Positions 1 through 5,276 of a stretch of 13,482 bases of DNA are shown here, one piece after another. The notes beneath the pieces were generated by a model. It made no database searches. It saw only the letters and a list, made by a program, of their open reading frames with translations, and had not been told where the DNA came from. Both the position numbers and the translations under genes were made by a program. The stretch's first letter is position 1, and each line of letters starts with the position of its first letter. This DNA comes from Acidobacteriota bacterium (GTDB lineage Bacteria > Acidobacteriota > Terriglobia > Bryobacterales > Bryobacteraceae): NCBI GenBank assembly GCA_947466555.1, contig CANIFK010000056.1, positions 1-13,482 on the forward strand, in the 5' to 3' direction.

Positions 1-559
1 CTTCGGGATAGAGAAGGGAGACGTGATGGGAAAGGGCGTCTTGCGGGGCATACCCGTAGAGGCGTCCGGCGCCGGCGTACCAGGCTGCAATGGCGCTGGA
101 GCCATCGAGGAGGAAGAGGGCGTAATCCTGGGCCCAGGAGGTGGTTGGGGCTGGTTCCGCCGAGGCCGACTTGTCCCGAAGTGCGATGACGTGGCGGACG
201 GGGAGGACATTGCTCTTTGCCGTGAAATGCACCTCTCTTGGGCTGCCATCGGGGCCGAGCAGTTGGATTGAACCTTCCTTTTCGCCGTCGGCGAGAAAAG
301 ACTGCCACAACTGGGAAACAAAGGGTTTAAGCAACGGCGGAGCGAAGTCGTGGAGTTGCTGGCCTGGGAGACTCTGACGGGGGCGTCCGAGAAGGCGGGC
401 CGCGCCAACGCTTGCCTCCTGATAGCGGGCCTCATCGTCGGCGATGAGGATGGGTGCTGAGGGATGGAAGACGACGGCGCGGAATAACTTTTCGAGTTCC
501 CGCAGGCCGTTGTGCGCGAGCCACGGATTGGCTATGGGCGAAACGCCGGCAGACGACAT
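1..559 (-). CDS. PAS domain-containing protein (probable sensor/signalling protein), N-terminal part only
   Basis: The minus-strand frame is open from an ATG at 559 to the left edge, giving 186 residues with no stop. Residues about 24-128 read as a PAS domain: a 'PILIADDEARY' start, 'AARLLG' in the middle, and 'LGPDGSPREVHF' leading to 'VRHVIALRDKS'. A second PAS begins near residue 146 ('DYALFLLDG', then 'GRLYGYAPQDAL', ending 'LLYPE' at the edge). There is no signal peptide or membrane segment in the visible part, so it is probably cytoplasmic. The start is well fixed: AGGAAGAGG lies 8 nt upstream of the ATG and an in-frame TAG sits six codons before it. Proteins with tandem PAS domains usually continue into a histidine kinase, GGDEF or sigma-54 activator module, but that output domain lies outside the window. 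The gene diverges from the small membrane protein gene at 727. Confidence 0.8.
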   Translation of the reverse strand, partial: MSSAGVSPIANPWLAHNGLRELEKLFRAVVFHPSAPILIADDEARYQEASVGAARLLGRPRQSLPGQQLHDFAPPLLKPFVSQLWQSFLADGEKEGSIQLLGPDGSPREVHFTAKSNVLPVRHVIALRDKSASAEPAPTTSWAQDYALFLLDGSSAIAAWYAGAGRLYGYAPQDALSHHVSLLYPE

Positions 560-726
560 GCGGCGGACCTCTTCCTAACTTGCGATGCGGCTACCGGGCG
601 CGGGCATCGCAGCCAACATGAGCGTAGCACGTTAGTTTCCAAAACGTGCGTAGTTTGTGACCGTATGAGGTCATATCTCAGTTGGGCTTGCAATTGCAAA
701 TAGAGACGACGAAAGGAAGGGGAAAC
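560..726. promoter_or_regulatory. Divergent intergenic region with three inverted repeats
   Basis: This 167-bp region separates the minus-strand PAS gene from the plus-strand small membrane protein gene and must hold the promoters for both. It contains three palindromic elements: GCACGTT-N9-AACGTGC at 627-649, TGACC-N6-GGTCA at 658-673, and TTGCAATTGCAA at 688-699. The hexamer TAGTTT also occurs twice (633-638 and 651-656). I could not pick a convincing -35/-10 pair by eye. The dense palindromes suggest binding by one or more dimeric regulators; this is inference. Confidence 0.55.
658..673. promoter_or_regulatory. Inverted repeat TGACC-N6-GGTCA, candidate operator (copy 1)
   Basis: This is a perfect 5-6-5 inverted repeat (TGACC, spacer GTATGA, GGTCA), 53 bp upstream of the ATG of the small membrane protein gene. 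The same element recurs at 916-931, with a one-mismatch form at 934-949, just before the next gene. Counting flanks, the left arm is TGTGACC and the right arm GGTCATA. The spacing does not fit a CRP site. It probably binds a dimeric regulator controlling both genes, but the regulator is unknown. Confidence 0.5.
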
Positions 727-918
727 ATGCCCTTTATACAGGTTGTTGTGGTTCTGATCGTGGTCGGAGTTTTGTTGTCGCTAGTAAATCGATACATTCC
801 AATGGCCGCAAGTATTCGAACGATTCTGAACGTTTTCGTCGTGGTGGTGGTTTGCGTCTGGGTATTGCAGGCGATTGGGGTGTGGGGAGAAGTGAGCTCG
901 TTCCGGTTGACGCGATGA
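727..918 (+). CDS. Small two-helix membrane protein, Thivi_2564 family type
   Basis: The 63-aa protein begins MPFIQVVVVLIVVGVLL, followed by 'NRYIPMAASIRTILN' and a second hydrophobic stretch 'VFVVVVVCVWVLQAIG'. That makes two membrane helices (about residues 4-21 and 35-52) joined by a short polar loop containing the NxYIPM motif. I recognise this pattern as the Thivi_2564-type family of small membrane proteins of unknown function, widespread in Proteobacteria and Acidobacteriota. The start is chosen at ATG 727 because a strong GGAAGGGG ribosome binding site lies about 5 nt before it; an in-frame TTG at 682 lacks support. The TGA stop (916-918) forms part of the TGACC arm of the second inverted repeat. 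The gene has its own control region and shares a putative operator with the secreted-protein gene that follows, so the two may be co-regulated, perhaps in an envelope response. Function is not known. Confidence 0.85.
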   Translation: MPFIQVVVVLIVVGVLLSLVNRYIPMAASIRTILNVFVVVVVCVWVLQAIGVWGEVSSFRLTR

Positions 919-949
919 CCAAATAAGGTCACATGACTTCGTGCGGTCA
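916..949. promoter_or_regulatory. Two tandem TGACY-N6-GGTCA inverted repeats, candidate operator (copies 2 and 3)
   Basis: TGACC-AAATAA-GGTCA occupies 916-931 and TGACT-TCGTGC-GGTCA occupies 934-949, 2 bp apart, so their centres are 18 bp apart (about two helical turns). The first repeats the element at 658-673 with a different spacer sequence, which argues for conserved half-sites rather than a duplicated segment. The pair lies at the end of the small membrane protein gene, 108-141 bp upstream of the secreted-protein ATG. Confidence 0.5.
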
Positions 950-1020
950 GGTTCGGGGAGGGGAAGTGCGGAAAGGCTGGAGATTTACACGGGCCTTGAA
1001 ATGCAGAGAGGGGTTGTGCG

Positions 1021-1030
1021 GGAACGTTCC
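1021..1030. promoter_or_regulatory. Perfect palindrome GGAACGTTCC upstream of the LPATAS protein gene
   Basis: A 10-bp perfect palindrome lies 26 bp before the ATG at 1057, flanked by TGCG on the left and GCA on the right, which extends the symmetry with one extra base. It could be an operator or part of a 5'-leader hairpin close to the ribosome binding site. No further support is visible. Confidence 0.3.
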
Positions 1031-1056
1031 GCAGTGCAGAGAAAAGGAAGTAAGTG

Positions 1057-1800
1057 ATGAAGTTATTTAAAACAGCAGTAATGATATGCGGGTTGGCGGC
1101 GCTGGGTGCGCTGGGCGCGCCGCCGGCAGAGGCCGCGCCGTGGGACCGCAAGACGGTTTTCACGTTCAGCGGCCCGGTGGAAATACCGGGTGTGCACTTG
1201 GCCGGGTGGGGCATACTGCCAGCCGGGACCTATGTCTTCAAAATTCTGGATTCGCAATCCGACCGGCACATTGTGCAGATCTTCAATAAAGACGAGACAC
1301 AGATCTATGCAACGATTCTGGCGATTCCGAACTTCCGCTTGAAGGCAACCGATAAGACGGTGATGACATTCCGTGAGCGGCCGGCGGGGCAACCCGAAGC
1401 GCTGCGAGCGTGGTTCTATCCGGGACGGCAGTGGGGCGAAGAGTTCGTGTACCCGAAGGCAAAGGCGCTGGAGATTGCCAAGGCGACGAATATGCCGGTA
1501 TTGTTCACGCCGGCGGAGTTGCCGATGGAAGTGACCGAACCGGTGAAGACAGCGGATGCGCCGGTGGTGGTGGAACTGAGACGTGCGCCGATCATGGCGA
1601 TCACGCCGGCGGGTGAGGAAGTGCAATTGGCGCAGGTGGTGACGCCTCCGCCGGCGGCTGAAGAGGCCCCGATGGTGGCGCAGCTGGAACCGGCGACGTT
1701 GCCGGCCACGGCGAGCGGGCTGTGGATGTGGGCATTGATTGGCTTTGTTGCTTTACTTGGGGCGATGTTGATCCAGCCCAAGGCAAAAGCTGTTCGCTAG
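1057..1800 (+). CDS. Secreted protein with C-terminal LPATAS sorting-type signal
   Basis: The protein has 247 aa. Residues 1-26 form a signal peptide (MKLFK, hydrophobic core, AEA|A cleavage site). The mature part (27 to about 165) has beta-type character, with the segment 'GILPAGTYVFKILDS' that I associate with small secreted acidobacterial proteins of unknown function. A Pro/Ala/Glu-rich linker follows (about 165-214). The C-terminus is LPATAS (215-220), a hydrophobic segment (about 222-239) and a basic tail KAKAVR. This tripartite end is the layout of a sortase substrate, and the LPxTA variant is like the LPNTA motif used by Bacillus anthracis SrtC, a class D enzyme. A class D-like sortase is encoded downstream at 4710, which makes this protein a likely client (inference). 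ATG 1057 is preferred because AAGGAAG lies 6 nt upstream; GTG at 1054 is the in-frame alternative. The fold and ligand of the mature domain are unknown. Confidence 0.8.
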   Translation: MKLFKTAVMICGLAALGALGAPPAEAAPWDRKTVFTFSGPVEIPGVHLAGWGILPAGTYVFKILDSQSDRHIVQIFNKDETQIYATILAIPNFRLKATDKTVMTFRERPAGQPEALRAWFYPGRQWGEEFVYPKAKALEIAKATNMPVLFTPAELPMEVTEPVKTADAPVVVELRRAPIMAITPAGEEVQLAQVVTPPPAAEEAPMVAQLEPATLPATASGLWMWALIGFVALLGAMLIQPKAKAVR

Positions 1801-1809
1801 TGAAATTCC

Positions 1810-1847
1810 GCGGCTTCCGGCGGCAGACAATTGCCGCGGGAAGCCGC
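1810..1847 (+). terminator. Strong GC-rich stem-loop, possible terminator or mRNA boundary
   Basis: GCGGCTTCC-G-GCGGCA, loop GACAAT, then TGCCGC-G-GGAAGCCGC: a 9-bp stem, one G/G mismatch, a 6-bp stem and a 6-nt loop. It lies 10 nt after the stop of the LPATAS protein gene and 22 nt before the malic enzyme ATG. No T-run follows, so it is not a canonical intrinsic terminator. It may terminate inefficiently, protect the upstream mRNA's 3' end, or act on the downstream leader. Confidence 0.5.
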
Positions 1848-1869
1848 AGCCACAGAGGGAAGTTGCGCT

Positions 1870-3606
1870 ATGCGAACGAGAGTCATATTGAAGCCAGTCG
1901 CGCTGCCCCGGCACAGGCCGAACGGGGAGGGCTGCTACGAAACGAAAGCACGGGGACTGGACGTGCTGAACTCTCCGCAACTGAACAAGGGGACGGCGTT
2001 CACAGCGGATGAGCGGAAGGCGTTAGGGCTGACGGGATTGATCCCGCCGGAGATCAGCACGTTGTCGACGCAGGTGAAGGGCGCCTACGTGCAGTACGAA
2101 CGGTTGCCGGACGCGTTGAGCAAGAACATCTATTTGACGGCGTTGCATGACCGGAATGAAGTGTTGTTCTACCGGCTGTTTTCCGAGCATTTGCGGGAGA
2201 TGATCCCGATTGTGAACGACCTGACGGTGGGCCTGGCGATGGTGCAGTACCGGCATGAATGCCGGCGACCGCGCGGCGTCTATTTGTCGATCGATCATCC
2301 CGGATCCATGGAAGAGGCGTTCATCAATTTTGAAGCGGCGGCCGACGACATCGATTTGATTCTGGCGACGGATGCCGAGCAGATACTGGGGATCGGCGAC
2401 TGGGGCGTGGGCGGGATTGAGGTCACGATCGGGAAGCTGGCAATTTATACGGCGGCCGGCGGCGTTGACCCGAAGAGGGTAATCCCGGTGATGCTGGATG
2501 TGGGGACGAACAGGGAGAGCCTGTTGACCGATCCGATGTACATCGGCAACCGGCACGCGCGCGTCCGCGGGGCGCGATACGACGAATTCATTGATGAGTA
2601 TGTGCGGACGGTGAGCCGGCTGTTCCCCGGCGCGCTGTTGCAGTGGGAAGATTTCGCGCCGGGGAACGGGCGGCGAATCCTTGAGAACTACCGCGACCGG
2701 GTATGCGCGTTCAACGACGATATGCAGGGGACCGGCGCAATCGCGCTGGCCGCGGCGATTTCAGCGGCGCGGGCGTGTGGGACGTCGTTGCGGAAGCAGC
2801 GGGTGGTGATTTTTGGAGCGGGCACCGCGGGGATGGGCGTGGCGGACCAGTTGGCGGACGAGATGCGGCGGGAAGGCATGAGCAAGGAAGAGGCGGCGAG
2901 CCGGTTCTGGTGTGTGGATCAACAAGGACTGCTGACGGTGTCGATGGCGAGCCAACTGCGAGACTTCCAGCGGCCCTATGCGAGGCCGAATGCGGAGAGC
3001 AGCCGGTGGCGGCACGACGAGGGTGGGCGGGGCGTGTGCCTGGCGGAGGTGGTGCGGCGGGTGAAGCCGACGATGCTGATCGGGGCGTCGGGGTCGGCCG
3101 GGACCTTTACGGAAGAGATTGTGCGGGATATGGCGGCGAACACGGAGCGGCCGATCGTGTTTGTGCTTTCGAGTCCATCGGCGCGGGCGGAGGCGAGTCC
3201 TTCGGATCTGGTGGCGTGGACAGAGGGACGGGGATTGCTGGCGACGGGGAGTTCGTCGCCTCCGGTGACCTATAAGGGCGTGACGTATGTGATCGCGCAC
3301 GCCAACAATGCGTTGTTGTATCCGGGGCTGGGGCTGGGTGCGATTGTCTCCCGAGCGAGCCGCATCAGCGCGGGGATGTTTCTGGCGGCGGCGAGCGCGG
3401 TGTCGAGCCTGGTGATGGTGCGTCAGCCGGGGGCGTCGCTGTTGCCGCAGATTGACGATCTGCGCAGTGTATCGATTACGGTGGCGGTGGCGGTGGCCGA
3501 GGCGGCGGTGGCGGAGGGTGTGGCGGGGGCGAAATTCAGAGACATTGAGCAGCAAATCCGGGACGCCATGTGGCAACCGGAGTATCGCCAGATTGTGGCG
3601 GTTTGA
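1870..3606 (+). CDS. Malic enzyme (oxaloacetate-decarboxylating malate dehydrogenase)
   Basis: The 578-aa protein spans the full malic enzyme family length. The reaction is L-malate + NAD(P)+ to pyruvate + CO2 + NAD(P)H in the cytoplasm. Visible landmarks are 'ILGIGDWGVGG' followed by the catalytic-lysine segment 'IGKLAIYTA' (Lys189), metal ligands in 'WEDF' (Glu260, Asp261) and 'FNDDMQGTG' (Asp284), and a nucleotide-binding loop 'VVIFGAGTAGMG' near residues 311-322. The oddity is at the usual YTPTVG motif, which carries the catalytic tyrosine in animal malic enzymes. Here it reads NDLTVG, with Asn116 at the tyrosine position. ATG 1870 follows GAGGGAAG at a good distance; in-frame codons further upstream (TTG 1831) would start inside the hairpin. 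The gene is first in the long plus-strand gene run and its stop is 10 nt before the next start. Cofactor preference cannot be read from the sequence. Confidence 0.92.
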   Translation: MRTRVILKPVALPRHRPNGEGCYETKARGLDVLNSPQLNKGTAFTADERKALGLTGLIPPEISTLSTQVKGAYVQYERLPDALSKNIYLTALHDRNEVLFYRLFSEHLREMIPIVNDLTVGLAMVQYRHECRRPRGVYLSIDHPGSMEEAFINFEAAADDIDLILATDAEQILGIGDWGVGGIEVTIGKLAIYTAAGGVDPKRVIPVMLDVGTNRESLLTDPMYIGNRHARVRGARYDEFIDEYVRTVSRLFPGALLQWEDFAPGNGRRILENYRDRVCAFNDDMQGTGAIALAAAISAARACGTSLRKQRVVIFGAGTAGMGVADQLADEMRREGMSKEEAASRFWCVDQQGLLTVSMASQLRDFQRPYARPNAESSRWRHDEGGRGVCLAEVVRRVKPTMLIGASGSAGTFTEEIVRDMAANTERPIVFVLSSPSARAEASPSDLVAWTEGRGLLATGSSSPPVTYKGVTYVIAHANNALLYPGLGLGAIVSRASRISAGMFLAAASAVSSLVMVRQPGASLLPQIDDLRSVSITVAVAVAEAAVAEGVAGAKFRDIEQQIRDAMWQPEYRQIVAV

Positions 3607-3616
3607 GGAGAATTGT

Positions 3617-3814
3617 ATGGATCAGTTCGATATTCTGGCGAAATCGGTTGCGGATTGGGCGCGATCGCTATGGGGGTGCGCGCACCGGCGGACGTCGTTC
3701 CCGATCACGATCGGCGAAGGCGCCGGGAGCGAGACGTATGTCGTGTGCACGTTGTGTGGACAGCGATTTGCCTACGACTGGACGACGATGTGCAAGACGG
3801 GTAAGAGGCCGTGA
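3617..3814 (+). CDS. Small protein with C-x-H and C-x2-C motifs (putative zinc-binding)
   Basis: The 65-aa protein has a helical N-terminus (residues 1-20, 'DILAKSVADWARSLWG'), then Cys21-Ala-His23 followed by RRTSFPIT, and Cys44-Thr-Leu-Cys47-Gly before 'QRFAYDWTTM'. The CxH...CxxCG pattern suggests one zinc site in a minimal ribbon fold, probably cytoplasmic. I recall similar short 'RRTSFPIT ... YVVC..CG..F.YDW' proteins from Acidobacteria but know no function for them. The start is ATG 3617, with GAGGAG just upstream. It sits 10 nt after the malic enzyme stop, and its TGA overlaps the GTG start of the VWFA gene (GTGA). It is therefore almost certainly co-translated with its neighbours. Confidence 0.75.
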   Translation: MDQFDILAKSVADWARSLWGCAHRRTSFPITIGEGAGSETYVVCTLCGQRFAYDWTTMCKTGKRP

Positions 3815-4713
3815 TTTACGCGGCGCGATGGGCGTTCTTGTTGCTGCTCAGCCTGGATGGAACGCAGGCGCCGCAGGAGCTGGCTATTTCGGTGAACGTC
3901 AATCTGGTGATGCTGCAGGCGACGGTCCGCGACCGGAAGGGTGTGCCCGCGGGGGAGTTGCGGAAAGCGGATTTCGCGGTGTTTGAAGATGGGGCGCCGC
4001 AAGCGGTACGGGTGTTTCAGCATTTGGACCAGCCGGTCACGGCGGGGCTGGTGGTGGACCATAGCGGGAGCATGCGGCCGCGGTTGGCCGATGTGGTGGA
4101 GGCGGCGCGGACGTTTGTCCGGTTCAGCAGCCCGGAGGATGAGATGTTTGTGGTGAATTTCAACGAGACTGTCTCGTTGGGGCTGGGGCGGGCCGGTGTT
4201 TTTACAAACCGGCAGGACGAGGTGGCGGAGGCGATTGCGAGGCCGGGGGCGAACGGGCAGACGGCCTTGTACGACGCGGTGGTGGAGGGGTTGCAACAAC
4301 TGCGAGCGGGAAGCAGGGAAAAGAAGATCCTGCTGGTGATCAGCGATGGGGCGGATAACAGGAGCGTGCATACGCAGGCGGAGGCGTTGCAGATGGCGGT
4401 GCAATCGAACGCGGCCATTTACACGATTGGACTGTTCGCTGATGAGGATCCGGACCGGAATCCGGAGGTGCTGCGGCGTTTGGCGCGGGCCACGGGCGGA
4501 GAGGCCTTTTTCCCAAAGAGCGCCAAGGAGACGGTGGCGATTTGCGAACAGATTGCGAGCGATATTCGACGGCAGTACACGCTGGGGTACGTATCGAACA
4601 GCACTCGTCCGGAGGGTGGATTCCGGAATATCCGAGTGGTGGCGGAGGTTCCCGGGAAGGGACGGCTGACGGTGCGGACGCGAGCGGGATACGTAGCTGG
4701 GGCGGGGCAATGA
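3811..4713 (+). CDS. Secreted VWFA-domain protein (VWFA-related, Acidobacteria type)
   Basis: The 300-aa protein has a short signal peptide (about residues 1-20, ending GTQA). A small beta domain follows ('VNLVMLQATVRDRKG' to 'FEDGAPQAV', about 25-75), then a von Willebrand factor A domain (about 76-275). The metal-ion-dependent adhesion site is intact: DHSGS at 83-87, Thr151 in 'GQTALYDA', and Asp179 in 'ISDGAD'. This layout matches the VWFA-related family common in Acidobacteria (TIGR03436-like). Such domains bind protein partners through a divalent metal. The protein is likely periplasmic or surface-exposed, with no membrane anchor or LPxTA motif of its own. The start is GTG 3811 (GTGA overlap with the previous stop), preceded by AAGAGG. 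The stop overlaps the sortase start (ATGA), so VWFA and sortase are translationally coupled, suggesting a joint role at the envelope. Confidence 0.9.
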   Translation: MIYAARWAFLLLLSLDGTQAPQELAISVNVNLVMLQATVRDRKGVPAGELRKADFAVFEDGAPQAVRVFQHLDQPVTAGLVVDHSGSMRPRLADVVEAARTFVRFSSPEDEMFVVNFNETVSLGLGRAGVFTNRQDEVAEAIARPGANGQTALYDAVVEGLQQLRAGSREKKILLVISDGADNRSVHTQAEALQMAVQSNAAIYTIGLFADEDPDRNPEVLRRLARATGGEAFFPKSAKETVAICEQIASDIRRQYTLGYVSNSTRPEGGFRNIRVVAEVPGKGRLTVRTRAGYVAGAGQ

Positions 4714-5276
4714 AACTGCGACTGCGGCTGCGGGGTGTTCGGTGCGCGCTGGCGACCTTCGGCCTTGGCGTGTTGGGGTATTGCGGATACGTGTTGGCCG
4801 ATGCCTGGCAGTTTCAACGGGAAGCCAGCGTGGCGTTCGCCGAGGAGTTGGCGCCGGTGGTGGTGACGCCGGTACGCGTGGCGGCGGAGCGGATTTGGGG
4901 CCGCGTGGCGGTGGAGCGGCTGGGGTTGTCGGTCATCGTGTTGGAAGGCACCAGCGCGGCGACGTTGCAACGCGCGGCCGGGCACATTGCCGGGACAGGG
5001 ATGCCGGGGGAGCCGGGGAATGTCGGGATCTCCGGGCACAGGGATACGTTCTTCTTTCCGCTGCGCCATGTGCGTACCGCGGATGTTGTGACGGTGACGA
5101 CGCGTGCGGGGGCGTTCCGGTACCGGGTGGTATCGGTGACGGTTGTGCAGCCGGATGACACCGGTGTGTTGGACGCGGATGAGACGCAGGTGCTGACGCT
5201 GGTGACCTGCTATCCGTTTACGTTTATTGGTTCCGCGCCGGAGCGATTTATCGTTCGGGCCGAAAGGGTCATTTGA
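4710..5276 (+). CDS. Class D-like sortase (cysteine transpeptidase)
   Basis: The 188-aa protein has an N-terminal membrane anchor (about residues 11-30, after a basic KLRLRLRGVR stretch) and an extracytoplasmic sortase domain (about 62-188). The catalytic triad is visible: His110 in 'GISGHRDTFF', Cys167 in 'TLVTCYPF' and Arg183 in 'ERFIVRAERV'. The conserved 'EGTSAATLQRAAGHIAGT' stretch and the GEPGNVGISGHRD block resemble class D sortases. Sortases cleave LPxTG-like signals between T and the next residue and join the protein to an amine nucleophile. The only visible candidate substrate is the LPATAS protein encoded at 1057. The ATG at 4710 overlaps the VWFA stop (ATGA), and its own stop overlaps the TTG start of the glycosyltransferase (TTGA). 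A longer in-frame extension to 4542 would lie wholly within the VWFA gene and is rejected. Sortases are unusual in diderm bacteria, where the acceptor is unclear. Confidence 0.92.
   Translation: MKLRLRLRGVRCALATFGLGVLGYCGYVLADAWQFQREASVAFAEELAPVVVTPVRVAAERIWGRVAVERLGLSVIVLEGTSAATLQRAAGHIAGTGMPGEPGNVGISGHRDTFFFPLRHVRTADVVTVTTRAGAFRYRVVSVTVVQPDDTGVLDADETQVLTLVTCYPFTFIGSAPERFIVRAERVI

Noticed and set aside
23..271. Plus-strand open frame at the left end
   Set aside because: It is antisense to the minus-strand PAS-domain gene, whose product has recognisable domain sequence.
656..675. CRP/FNR-type site suggested by TGTGA
   Set aside because: The spacing between TGTGA and its partner is 10 rather than the 6 expected for CRP, and the conserved core in all copies is TGACY-N6-GGTCA.
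682..726. Upstream TTG start for the small membrane protein
   Set aside because: The added residues are polar, overlap the TTGCAATTGCAA palindrome and lack a ribosome binding site, whereas ATG 727 has a strong one.
907..935. Sigma-70 promoter from TTGACG at 907
   Set aside because: There is no acceptable -10 hexamer at 16-18 bp spacing (the bases there read CACATG).
4542..4709. Longer N-terminus for the sortase
   Set aside because: It would lie entirely within the VWFA gene in another frame. The ATGA overlap at 4710 followed by a basic stretch and a membrane helix is the natural start.
3772..4710. 312-codon open frame on the minus strand
   Set aside because: It is antisense to the VWFA gene, which has an intact metal site and coupled start and stop. 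The product is Arg/His/Pro-rich and of low plausibility.
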